Source: Bacillota bacterium
Lineage (GTDB): Bacteria; Bacillota; Clostridia; Christensenellales; CAG-138
Length of the DNA stretch: 15,625 nucleotides
Direction of reading: 5' to 3'
Assembly: GCA_023458615.1 (NCBI GenBank)
Contig: JAEWYV010000156.1
Location: forward strand, 1 to 15,625
Part shown: positions 6,899 to 14,865 of the stretch, one piece after another
Layout: every line of letters begins with the position of its first letter
Position numbering within the stretch: the stretch's first letter is position 1
Position numbers and translations under genes: made by a program
The notes under the pieces: model-generated
Told to the model about the DNA's origin: nothing
Seen by the model: only the letters and a program-made list of their open reading frames with translations
Database searches by the model: none

Positions 6899-9724
6899 AT
6901 GAAAAAGACACGTCGAATGCAAATAAAGAAAGAATGGGGCGCCTTTGGACGTTCGCTCTTTATCACGGCTGTTTATACGCTGGTAGGATATATCTGGATT
7001 ATCGGATCGGAGCTTGTGCTTTCATCCAGGCATCCGGAAAGTCCAGAAGTTTTTATAATCAGCATTTCAAAAGGACTTGGCTTTGTCAGCGCTACGGCCA
7101 TTTTGATTTTCATACTAATCTATCAGAGCTTTTCAAAAATTGTAAAGGAAAGTAAAGAACGGAAACAAAGTGAAGCTGCCCTCAAGGAAGCGCAACAGAT
7201 TGCGCATGTGGGAAGCTTCACCTTTTTTGTAGCAAAGAAAAGGATTTTTTTCTCAGACGAAGCGTTGCGTCTCCTGGATCTAACCAACAATCCGAATCCG
7301 TTTTATTTTGAAGACTTACTCAGACACGTTCATATTGAGGATAGGGAGCGTGTTCAAACCGTTATTGGAGAAACGCTGAAGAGCGAGGGAAGCGATACAT
7401 TTCTCTGCCGTGTGTTACGCGTTAACGCGCCGGAGCGTACGATTCAGGTGCGGATTCATTGCTCAAGACAAAATCAGATCAAAGAATTGCAAGTTGTCGG
7501 AACAATACAGGATTTAACAGAGCGAGCGCAAGCGGAGGCGACAGCACGCGAAAACGAGGCAATCTATCAGGCTCTAATTAATTCAAGCTACGATTTAATC
7601 TATTTTAAAGACAGTGCGCTTCGCTACATCGCTGTAAATACCAATATGCAACGCTATTATGGGCTTTCCGAAGAAAAACTGATTGGTCATACCATATCAG
7701 AGCTCAAACCGGATGAGGAGTCCACTCTTTGGGAAACACGTGATAGAGGTGTTTTGATCAGCGGTAAGCCACTTTATATTGAGCAGGAACACGATCAGCA
7801 GACATTCGAAACCATTATCTTTCCGGTTAATATGGCAAACAACAAGCGCGGCGTAGGTGGCATCTCGCGCGACATAACATCGCGCAGACAAATTGAGGCC
7901 GCTATGGCAGAAGAGCGTGACCGAGCGCAAACTTATTTTGATATTTCATCTATCATTTTCGTCGTTTTCAGTAGCGATGGAAAAGTAACAATGATCAACA
8001 AAGCTGGCTGCGAAAAGTTGGGGCTGAGTAAACAGGAGATCATTGGGAAACCATGGATTGATCATTTTGTTCCGGAACAAGATCGGGCGGGTGTTGAGGA
8101 TATTATCCGAAGAATATATGATGGAACCATACATGACACAGAGATTCATGAAAACGGAATTATTGCCGCCAACGGCGAATTACGCATGATTGAATGGCGA
8201 AACACGGTTCTGCATGGCCAACAGGGTGAAATCTCCGGAATGCTCGCAGCTGGTGTAGATGTAACGGATTTGAGGCGAACCATCCAAGCACTGCAGGAGA
8301 GTGAGCGTAGTAAATCAGTACTACTTTCCAATTTGCCCGGCATGGCATATCGCTGCGCCTATGATCGTGACTGGACAATGCAGTTTGTCTCGGAAGGGTG
8401 TTTTGATTTAACCGGCTATTTGCCCAACGAGCTGATCGACAACGCTTGCATTTCCTTTAATGAGATTATTTGCCCGGAATATCGTGAGCCAATCTGGCAA
8501 GAGAGTGTGATGCATCTCGATTCACACCAAGGGAATCGTTATGAATATGAAATATTGACTGCCTCCAGCGAGAGAAAATGGGTGTTGGATATCAACCAGG
8601 GGGTCTACGATTCGTCCGGCGAGTTGATCGCTTTAGAAGGAATCATCATAGACATCACAAACTCAAAACTACAATTCCTGCAAATTCAGTATCTTAGCAA
8701 TCACGATCAGTTAACCGGTTTGCATAATCGGCAATTCTACGACATTGCAAAGAAACGGCTGGATCAAGTGCAGTCGTTGCCTGTTTCTGTCATGTTTGTG
8801 GATATTAATGGGCTGAAGCTGATCAATGATGCTTTCGGCAATGAAGCCGGAGATCGCATGATTCAATCAACAGGAATGGTGTTAAAATCGAATATGCGGG
8901 AGCAGGATATCGTTGCGCGTATTGGCGGCGATGAATTTGGAATTCTGATGCCGAATACAGATGCTTCCGGCTGCACCGAACGAATGCAAATTATTAAGAA
9001 TGCGTTTGCTGTTTATAACAACTCTCTGAAAGATCGGGCATTTATGATCAATCTGTCCATCGGACATAGCACAAAAACCGTAGAAGCGGTGGATTTCTCA
9101 CAGGTAGAAAAAGAAGCAGAAGCGAACATGGCGCGCAGAAAACTATTCGATCAAAAGAGCCATCACAACGCTGTTCTTTCCTCAATCATGACAACGTTGT
9201 TTGAACGTAGCTATGAAACGGAGGAGCATGCCGAGCGAATTGGTCATATCAGTGCAATTATTGGAGAGAAGCTGGGTCTATCTCATGATGAATTGGACAA
9301 ACTACGGCTATTTTCGATCTTGCATGATATCGGAAAAATTGGCATCAGTGATCAAATTTTAAACAAGCCTTCCAGCCTGACGGATGAAGAATTTACGGTG
9401 ATGAAGACGCATCCTGAGATTGGATATCGTATTGCGATGGCCTCGCCGGATCTAGCACCAATTGCAGAATTGATATTGACACATCAGGAACGTTGGGATG
9501 GAACAGGATATCCAAATCGGATTGCAGGGGAGAAAATTCCTTTGCTCTCTCGCATTCTGGCAATTGCAGACGCTTACGATGCGATGACAAAAGACAGAGT
9601 CTATCGAAAAGCGCTACCGCGAGATGTGGCGATCAACGAGATTAAGAGCAATGCCGGATCACAATTTGACCCGAATATAGCAAATGTTTTTCTAAAGATT
9701 CTGGAGCAAAACAACCAAATTTAG
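6899..9724 (+). CDS. membrane-anchored PAS-GGDEF-HD-GYP sensor (diguanylate cyclase / c-di-GMP phosphodiesterase)
   Basis: A 941-residue signalling protein predicted to make and degrade cyclic di-GMP. Two membrane helices (about 20-41 and 52-75) are joined by a loop of only some ten residues. A short linker leads to four predicted PAS domains at about 98-210, 218-335, 340-460 and 470-590; ends are approximate. The GGDEF domain (about 598-760) has an intact GGDEF motif at 676-680 and an RxxD product-inhibition site at 667-670. The HD-GYP domain (about 765-935) has LHDIGK at 808-813 and ERWDGTGYP at 864-872. Probable metal ligands are E773, H777, H809, D810, H838, H862 and D891; the usual second His of the HHE motif is Q863. 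The ATG has TGAGG 7 bases upstream. Both activities look possible; which dominates, and the signal, are unknown. Confidence 0.93.
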   Translation: MKKTRRMQIKKEWGAFGRSLFITAVYTLVGYIWIIGSELVLSSRHPESPEVFIISISKGLGFVSATAILIFILIYQSFSKIVKESKERKQSEAALKEAQQIAHVGSFTFFVAKKRIFFSDEALRLLDLTNNPNPFYFEDLLRHVHIEDRERVQTVIGETLKSEGSDTFLCRVLRVNAPERTIQVRIHCSRQNQIKELQVVGTIQDLTERAQAEATARENEAIYQALINSSYDLIYFKDSALRYIAVNTNMQRYYGLSEEKLIGHTISELKPDEESTLWETRDRGVLISGKPLYIEQEHDQQTFETIIFPVNMANNKRGVGGISRDITSRRQIEAAMAEERDRAQTYFDISSIIFVVFSSDGKVTMINKAGCEKLGLSKQEIIGKPWIDHFVPEQDRAGVEDIIRRIYDGTIHDTEIHENGIIAANGELRMIEWRNTVLHGQQGEISGMLAAGVDVTDLRRTIQALQESERSKSVLLSNLPGMAYRCAYDRDWTMQFVSEGCFDLTGYLPNELIDNACISFNEIICPEYREPIWQESVMHLDSHQGNRYEYEILTASSERKWVLDINQGVYDSSGELIALEGIIIDITNSKLQFLQIQYLSNHDQLTGLHNRQFYDIAKKRLDQVQSLPVSVMFVDINGLKLINDAFGNEAGDRMIQSTGMVLKSNMREQDIVARIGGDEFGILMPNTDASGCTERMQIIKNAFAVYNNSLKDRAFMINLSIGHSTKTVEAVDFSQVEKEAEANMARRKLFDQKSHHNAVLSSIMTTLFERSYETEEHAERIGHISAIIGEKLGLSHDELDKLRLFSILHDIGKIGISDQILNKPSSLTDEEFTVMKTHPEIGYRIAMASPDLAPIAELILTHQERWDGTGYPNRIAGEKIPLLSRILAIADAYDAMTKDRVYRKALPRDVAINEIKSNAGSQFDPNIANVFLKILEQNNQI

Positions 9725-9747
9725 CAAATTTAAGAATGCACTTCATC

Positions 9748-9779
9748 AAAAAAACGGCGGCATGGAATTGCCGCCGTTT
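9748..9779. terminator. bidirectional terminator between convergent genes
   Basis: A perfect 10-bp stem, AAACGGCGGC (9752-9761) with GCCGCCGTTT (9770-9779), has an 8-base loop. On the minus strand it is followed by seven T (complement of 9748-9754, partly within the stem), a good terminator for the degV-family gene. On the plus strand the tail TTTGTGTAT is weaker but probably still ends the sensor transcript. Confidence 0.85.
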
Positions 9780-9802
9780 GTGTATGAAGGGTGATTCGTG
9801 AT

Positions 9803-10696
9803 TTACTCGTTTGGGACGGAGCCTGGCTTCGTTAGGAAAAGAACACCGAGGGTATTGGGGCCACAATGGCTGCTGATGGTGCAACTTGCCTGCGTGACAA
9901 AAATCTCTTGAAACGGTTGCAGTTCGCGAATTCGTGTGATGACACTATCTATGATGGACGGATCATCCATACCGGAATGCGTGATGAATACGCGATCCAA
10001 AACAAGATCGGTTCGCCCCTTCAGCTGATCATCCACATACTTCATCAGCGTTGGCGCGAGTTTACCCATGTACTTTTTGCCGACAACCATGCTGCCTTGC
10101 CGGTCGTTCTTAACAAGAATGGTGGGCTTCAGATTCATCAGGGCAGCGCCAATCTGCATAATACTGGAACAACGTCCGCCTGCACGCATGAATTCCAATG
10201 TGTCCAGCACAAAGCTCGCGCGTGTATCGGGCACTAGGGCGGTTACTTCATCGACGATTTGCTTGGCTGGCAGGCCTGCCTTGATCCGTTCACCTGCTTC
10301 GCAGACTAGAAGACCAAATCCGGTTGAGAGCGAGCAGGAATCGATCACATATACGTCTCCACGGTGCTGGAGCGTTTTAGCAGCAATTTGAGCGTTTTGA
10401 CAGGAACTGGATAGCCCCGATCCAAGCGAGATGTGGATGATGTCGTAACCCTGCGCAAGATAGGACGAAAAGTAACTCTCATACTCCTCCGGGTTAATAG
10501 CGGCAGTACGGGGCAACTTCTTGTCATTCCACCATGCTTCGTAAAGCTCGGCGGAGGTAATATCCAACCCATCGGTAAATTGCTTGTCGCTTAGTATGAT
10601 ATGCAGAGGAAAAAGTGAAACATGATAGCGTTCCTTTAGTTCGCTGCCGATATCGCAAGGTGTATCCGCGCTCAGCAGTATCTTTTGACTCGACAT
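9803..10696 (-). CDS. DegV family fatty-acid-binding protein
   Basis: A 297-residue cytoplasmic protein of the DegV family. These bind a fatty acid between two domains and, in some Firmicutes, act as the FakB subunit presenting fatty acids to the kinase FakA. Visible family positions are the N-terminal LLSADTPCDIG (usually xDSxxDL), RTAAINPEEYESYF (usually KTSxPSP), HISLGSGLSSSCQNAQIAA and VIDSCSLSTGFGLLV, all in order, and a C-terminal TQASCTISSHCGPNTLGVLF. The start has AAGGAGGG about 13 bases upstream, rather far but the only good ribosome site, and it yields the full family N terminus. It has its own promoter and terminator, so it is probably monocistronic. No fakA-like gene is nearby. 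The ligand cannot be read from the sequence. Confidence 0.9.
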   Translation of the reverse strand: MSSQKILLSADTPCDIGSELKERYHVSLFPLHIILSDKQFTDGLDITSAELYEAWWNDKKLPRTAAINPEEYESYFSSYLAQGYDIIHISLGSGLSSSCQNAQIAAKTLQHRGDVYVIDSCSLSTGFGLLVCEAGERIKAGLPAKQIVDEVTALVPDTRASFVLDTLEFMRAGGRCSSIMQIGAALMNLKPTILVKNDRQGSMVVGKKYMGKLAPTLMKYVDDQLKGRTDLVLDRVFITHSGMDDPSIIDSVITRIRELQPFQEIFVTQASCTISSHCGPNTLGVLFLTKPGSVPNE

Positions 10697-10732
10697 GTGG
10701 CAGAGTGACCCTCCTTATAGACGAATTTCCTT

Positions 10733-10761
10733 ATTCTAGCAAATGGCGTTGAACGAGTCAA
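10733..10761 (-). promoter_or_regulatory. sigma-A promoter of the degV-family gene
   Basis: On the minus strand TTGACT (10761-10756), 17 bases, then TAGAAT (10738-10733); each box is five of six to consensus. It lies just beyond the alpha-galactosidase terminator, so degV is expressed separately from that gene. The predicted leader is short, about 30 bases. Confidence 0.75.
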
Positions 10762-10764
10762 TTC

Positions 10765-10805
10765 AAAAACAGAACACATGCAAAGCGAAAAAGCATGCAT
10801 GTGTT
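10765..10805 (-). terminator. terminator downstream of the alpha-galactosidase
   Basis: On the minus strand a 9-bp stem, AACACATGC with GCATGTGTT (arms 10797-10805 and 10773-10781), has a 15-base loop and is followed by CTGTTTTTG (five T at 10769-10765). It lies 56 bases after the alpha-galactosidase stop. The large loop makes it a moderate rather than a strong terminator. Confidence 0.6.
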
Positions 10806-10860
10806 TATTAAATCTCAATTTTGTACAAAACTCAATAAAAATTTGTATTTTAAATTCAAT

Positions 10861-13206
10861 TTACTTACTGTTTGCAATCTGTTCCAGCACATATAGATGC
10901 CCTCCAAAGTCGCCCAGCATGCGAATTCCTGAGTGATATCCAGTGCCGATAAACTGATTGTTCAAGCGTACTCCCTGCATCAATGTTTTTCCGCTAGCCT
11001 CATAGGTTTCTTCGCAGTCATAGAGCGAGATCAAACGATCGATCCAGCGGAAGAGAAGCCCGTTCGGATTGATTGTAAATGGTAGCAGATGATTGATGAG
11101 TCCGCCGAACCGGCGGATGAAGACACGCTGAGATTTGGTTTGTATTCGGTACTGCGCTTGCTCCTGTAATCCGATGACGGGCAGACGGTCGTTGCCTTCG
11201 GCAGCCTGCGCGAGCGTTTGAAAGGAGCCAATGATGCCGTGAGCTTGATCGGCAGAGATCGCCTGCCAATACACCTTGTTGTTTTTATAGGATACGCTAC
11301 GGGAAAATCTACCATATTGCAGCGTGCGTCGGTGTGATTTATAAAACGCGATTTGATCGCCAACCTCTAATCGCTCTAGCCGGGTGAGGTGTTTGAGATC
11401 CAACTCATATCCAAGGCAACCGAAGCTGGCAACGTTAAAGCGCGTGGAAATCGAGGTAGTGCGTAGCGTCTGCTGATTTGGCGAGGCGGAAACATGCGCG
11501 CCGATTGTAGACAATGGGTAGAGATAGCTTAATCCTGCTTGAATGGAAAGCCGCTCCATGGCGTCCGTATCATCACTCGCCCAAACCTGCGGCGAATAAC
11601 AGAGCATGCCCAAATCAAAGCGGTTGCCACCGCTGGAGCAGGACTCCAATAAGATATGCGGGCGAGGATAAAAGATGCGAGCAAGGATATCATACAATCC
11701 CAAAATGTAACGATGGTAAAACTCGCCTTGATTCTGGAGCAACGGGGAATAGGCATCACTGATGTGGCGATTCATGTCCCATTTAACATAATCGATATTG
11801 GACGAATCGAGCAGTTTTGAGACGTTATCAACAATATAGTCACGCACGGCAGGATTGCAAAGATCAAGCACGAGCTGATTTCTCCCGAACAGTGGATTCC
11901 GTCCCGGCGTTGTTACCGCATATTCGGGATGCGCGCGATAAAGATCGCTGTCCGGATTCACCATCTCCGGTTCAAACCAAAGACCAAATCGCATACCGAG
12001 CGCATGAATATCGGCAGAGAAAGCGCGCATGCCACCCGGCAGCTTTTTACGATTCACGTTGTAGTCGCCAAGCCCGGCAAAGTCATCATTCCTTTTTCCA
12101 AACCAACCGTCGTCCAGTACAAAAAGTTCGACGCCCAGCCGTCTTGCCTGCCGGGCTAAACGGAGCAGTTTACCCCGGCTAAAGCGAAAAAAACAGGATT
12201 CCCAGTTATTGATGAGGACAGGACGTTCCTTGTTTTTCCAATCACCGCGAACGATGTTTTGATTGATGAAATCGTGAAAATGTGCACTCATGCCGTTGAA
12301 CCCAGCTGGCGAGAACGTCATTACAGCTTCAGGCGTTTCAAAACAAGTGTCAGGAGCTAAAACCCACTCAAAGCATTGCGGATGAATGCCTAGCTGAACC
12401 CGAATCAGATCGAATGGACTGCGCTCAACCAACCCGATATGATTTCCACTGTAGATAAGATTAAACCCAAATACCTTTCCATGGGATTCGGTAGCGCCGT
12501 CGGCATAGAGCAGAAATCCGGGATTATGGCGATTGCTGGAAGCGCCCGTAACAGAGGAGTTGATATACTGACCGTATTGTAGCGTTCTATCATGCCGATG
12601 CGTCTCTTTGATCCATGCGCCGTCGAAGGTGACAAGGGAGAAACCATCATTCTCCAGATCAACCTGCAAACTCATGATCCTACGGATGAAGGCTGCCTCC
12701 GTTCCTTCATTGACCAGCACCGCGCGGCGCGAGATAACATCTACAACGGGGAACACGGTATAGTAAAGCAGCAGTTTTAGTTTGGCAGGCCCATCCAAAA
12801 GCGTTATGCAGAGCGTTTCTGCTGTATTTTCGTCGTCATATGCGCTAGGCAAAGTACTCATCGGCACGCAACCCGACTTGATCTCATATGAATCATATTG
12901 AAAGTCGTTTCGGAATGTCCCATCGGAAAGCTTTATTTCAATTGGGGTTTGCCGATAATCCCCACAGCCAACGCCAGACCACTCCAGGGGGATGGTGTCG
13001 AGACAATAGGATGAATCTTTTTTTGTGTCATATAGAACAGAACTACCCTGCATGATGGAGCGCTTATACAGAAGAGATTCAATCTCTCCGTGCGGTATGC
13101 ATTCACCATAATATATGTGTTCTAAATGCCCATGCTCCGTGACGCGAAACAGATAGGTTGTGTGCGCGGTTTCAAGCGTAAAAACACGATCCTGAAAATC
13201 GATCAT
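10861..13206 (-). CDS. GH36 alpha-galactosidase
   Basis: Glycoside hydrolase family 36 enzyme, expected to release terminal alpha-galactose from melibiose, raffinose or stachyose. There is no signal peptide, so it should act in the cytoplasm on imported sugars. The 781 residues run from an N-terminal beta-sandwich through a barrel to a C-terminal beta domain. The nucleophile is D477 in VKWDMNRHISD and the acid/base is D545 in WASDDTDAMERL. CSSGGNRFDLGML and LFVLDDGWFGKRNDD are further family motifs. D477 and D545 sit close to the numbering I recall for the Geobacillus enzyme, which supports the start at 13206; AAAGGA lies 6 bases before it. An ATG 39 bases upstream has no ribosome site. No sugar transporter or regulator is adjacent, and some relatives have other alpha-galactoside preferences. 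Confidence 0.93.
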   Translation of the reverse strand: MIDFQDRVFTLETAHTTYLFRVTEHGHLEHIYYGECIPHGEIESLLYKRSIMQGSSVLYDTKKDSSYCLDTIPLEWSGVGCGDYRQTPIEIKLSDGTFRNDFQYDSYEIKSGCVPMSTLPSAYDDENTAETLCITLLDGPAKLKLLLYYTVFPVVDVISRRAVLVNEGTEAAFIRRIMSLQVDLENDGFSLVTFDGAWIKETHRHDRTLQYGQYINSSVTGASSNRHNPGFLLYADGATESHGKVFGFNLIYSGNHIGLVERSPFDLIRVQLGIHPQCFEWVLAPDTCFETPEAVMTFSPAGFNGMSAHFHDFINQNIVRGDWKNKERPVLINNWESCFFRFSRGKLLRLARQARRLGVELFVLDDGWFGKRNDDFAGLGDYNVNRKKLPGGMRAFSADIHALGMRFGLWFEPEMVNPDSDLYRAHPEYAVTTPGRNPLFGRNQLVLDLCNPAVRDYIVDNVSKLLDSSNIDYVKWDMNRHISDAYSPLLQNQGEFYHRYILGLYDILARIFYPRPHILLESCSSGGNRFDLGMLCYSPQVWASDDTDAMERLSIQAGLSYLYPLSTIGAHVSASPNQQTLRTTSISTRFNVASFGCLGYELDLKHLTRLERLEVGDQIAFYKSHRRTLQYGRFSRSVSYKNNKVYWQAISADQAHGIIGSFQTLAQAAEGNDRLPVIGLQEQAQYRIQTKSQRVFIRRFGGLINHLLPFTINPNGLLFRWIDRLISLYDCEETYEASGKTLMQGVRLNNQFIGTGYHSGIRMLGDFGGHLYVLEQIANSK

Positions 13207-13262
13207 AATGCGTCCTTTCCCGATTTGAGACGAAGAAATTGACATGATTAAATTCTGCTATC

Positions 13263-13291
13263 ATTGTATCTATCTAAGAATTTGCCGTCAA
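13263..13291 (-). promoter_or_regulatory. sigma-A promoter of the alpha-galactosidase
   Basis: On the minus strand TTGACG (13291-13286), 17 bases, then TACAAT (13268-13263); each box is five of six to consensus. Transcription would start near 13256, about 50 bases before the preferred start codon. This would also include the upstream ATG at 13245 close to the 5' end. Confidence 0.75.
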
Positions 13292-13299
13292 TGTTTACA
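13286..13299 (-). promoter_or_regulatory. possible CcpA (cre-like) site over the alpha-galactosidase -35
   Basis: The minus-strand 14-mer TGTAAACATTGACG matches the cre consensus TGWAARCGYTWNCW at 11 of 14 positions. It lacks the central CG, which is a serious weakness. It overlaps the -35 box, where repression by CcpA would make sense for a sugar-degrading gene. This is inference only. Confidence 0.25.
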
Positions 13300-13348
13300 C
13301 GCTCGCTGATAAGATGATGCTCAAAATAAAATCTATTTCGAAAGTTTA

Positions 13349-13377
13349 TTGACAACATATATGTCATACTGTATAAA
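13349..13377 (+). promoter_or_regulatory. strong sigma-A promoter of the APC permease
   Basis: A perfect -35 TTGACA (13349-13354), a 17-base spacer and TATAAA (13372-13377, five of six). Transcription would start near 13384, leaving a leader of about 43 bases. The strength fits the biased codon choice in the permease gene. It is divergent from the alpha-galactosidase promoter, with the two -35 boxes 57 bases apart. Confidence 0.8.
13350..13366. repeat. inverted repeat overlapping the permease promoter
   Basis: TGACA (13350-13354) and TGTCA (13362-13366) form 5-base inverted arms over a 7-base spacer. A 10-base perfect palindrome, ACATATATGT (13355-13364), overlaps them. Lying over the -35 and the spacer, it could be a repressor operator, or may be chance in AT-rich DNA. 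Confidence 0.3.
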
Positions 13378-13426
13378 TGTATCGGGGTTGAGTGAATATA
13401 TTTTATACGAAAAAGGGGTTTGGGCA

Positions 13427-14788
13427 ATGGATACACAACTGAAAAAGAAGTATGGCCTTTTCACCGCTATCTCGATGGTCGTGGGTATCGTCATCGGCAG
13501 CGGCGTATTCTTCAAGGCCGAAAAGATTCTCAACGTCACCGGCGGCAACCTGCCGCTTGGCATCCTCGCATGGATTATCGGCGGCGTCATCATGATGGTT
13601 TGCTCTTATGTGTTCGCAGTCATGGCAACCAAATATGAGTATGTCAACGGCGTTGTGGACTACTCGGAAGTCACGGTTGGCAAAAAGTACGGCTACATGA
13701 TGGGATGGTTCTTTGCAACCATTTATTATCCGACGCTGACCAGCGTTCTGGCGTGGGTTTCCGCGCGTTATACCGCTGTGTTGTTCGGCTGGTCTATCGT
13801 TGGGCCGGAGTGCATGGTGCTCTCCGCATTCTTCCTCATCGCTAGCTATGCAATCAATGCGCTTTCGCCAAAAATTGCCGGCAAATTCCAGGTAACCACA
13901 ACGGTTATCAAACTAATCCCGCTCGTGCTGATGGGTGTGGTTGGTGTCATTGTTGGCTTGACCAATGGCATGACGGTGCAGAATTTCACCAACGCTGTTA
14001 CTGAGGTCACCTCCAAGAGCAGCGCGTTGCTCACCGCCGTCTGCGCAACTGCCTTTGCCTATGAAGGATGGGTCATTGCAACCAGCATCAACGCGGAATT
14101 ACGCGACGCGAAGAAAAACCTGCCAATCGCACTCGTGGTTGGTGCGGCAATCGTCATCGTTGTCTACATCCTATACTATGTCGGCCTTGCCGGCGTGGTG
14201 CCGAATGCAACGCTGATGGAAAACGGACAGGAAGGCGCGAAGTTGGCATTCTCCTCGCTCTTCTCCAGCGCAGCAGGTACACTGCTGTTCGTGTTTGTCA
14301 TCATCTCCTGCCTGGGCACACTCAATGGCCTCATGATGGGTTGCACGCGCGGCTTCTATTCGCTCGCGGCGCGCAAGGTTGGCCCGAAGCCGGAGGTCTA
14401 CTGCGAAGTTAGCCCGAACACTAACATGGCGACCAACTCTTCTGTGTTGGGTCTGCTGCTCTGCGGCGTTTGGCTTGCTTACTTCTTCGGTGCAAATCTG
14501 GTTGAAAAGTCCTGGTTTGGTGTGCTGTCGTTCGACTCTTCGGAATTGCCGATCATCACGGTCTACGCTATGTATATTCCGATGTTCATCGCATTCCTGA
14601 TCAAGCAAAAGGATCTTGGCTTCTTTAAGCGGATCCTGATGCCGATTCTCGGTGTGTTGGGCTGCCTGTTTATGGTCTATGCCGCAATTGTTTCGCACAA
14701 GATGGCAGTTGTTTGGTATCTTGTGTTGTTTGTGGCGATTATGGTCATCGGCGTTTTCTTTGGAAAAGAGAAGCTTCGTAAAGAGTAA
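13427..14788 (+). CDS. APC-family amino acid permease
   Basis: A 453-residue membrane transporter of the amino acid-polyamine-organocation family with about twelve hydrophobic segments. The first helix carries the substrate-site motif GIVIGSGVFFK (about 20-30). Mid-protein FAYEGWVIATSINAELRDAKKN is typical of helix 6 and the following loop in this family. It resembles the SteT/LAT-like branch, which includes serine/threonine and other neutral amino acid exchangers; the substrate cannot be fixed from sequence. The start at 13427 has AAAGGGG about 8 bases upstream. The frame is open back to 13349, but that stretch contains the promoter. It has its own promoter and a strong terminator, so it is monocistronic. 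Frequent use of GGC, CTG, ATC and AAC codons suggests high expression, unlike the sensor gene. Confidence 0.9.
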   Translation: MDTQLKKKYGLFTAISMVVGIVIGSGVFFKAEKILNVTGGNLPLGILAWIIGGVIMMVCSYVFAVMATKYEYVNGVVDYSEVTVGKKYGYMMGWFFATIYYPTLTSVLAWVSARYTAVLFGWSIVGPECMVLSAFFLIASYAINALSPKIAGKFQVTTTVIKLIPLVLMGVVGVIVGLTNGMTVQNFTNAVTEVTSKSSALLTAVCATAFAYEGWVIATSINAELRDAKKNLPIALVVGAAIVIVVYILYYVGLAGVVPNATLMENGQEGAKLAFSSLFSSAAGTLLFVFVIISCLGTLNGLMMGCTRGFYSLAARKVGPKPEVYCEVSPNTNMATNSSVLGLLLCGVWLAYFFGANLVEKSWFGVLSFDSSELPIITVYAMYIPMFIAFLIKQKDLGFFKRILMPILGVLGCLFMVYAAIVSHKMAVVWYLVLFVAIMVIGVFFGKEKLRKE

Positions 14789-14816
14789 CCGTTTCTCCAT
14801 TCACCCCAAAAACATA

Positions 14817-14848
14817 CGAACCGCCGATTAATCGGCGGTTCGTTTTTT
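14817..14848. terminator. strong terminator after the permease, shared with the convergent oxidoreductase
   Basis: A perfect 26-base palindrome (14817-14842, arms CGAACCGCCG/CGGCGGTTCG with ATTAAT at the centre) is followed by six T (14843-14848) on the plus strand. On the minus strand the tail is TATGTTTTT, so it probably also ends the oxidoreductase transcript. Confidence 0.9.
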
Positions 14849-14865
14849 GTGTAATGTGCGTTGGA

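Noticed and set aside
13207..13245. Longer alpha-galactosidase start at 13245
   Set aside because: No ribosome site precedes it, and the catalytic residue numbering fits the start at 13206.
13349..13426. Extension of the permease frame upstream of 13427
   Set aside because: It contains the -35 and -10 boxes and the presumed transcription start, so it cannot be translated from that promoter.
14171..14800. 209-codon minus-strand open frame opposite the permease
   Set aside because: Low-complexity His, Gln and Arg composition typical of an antisense shadow; it also starts next to the terminator region with no promoter or ribosome site.
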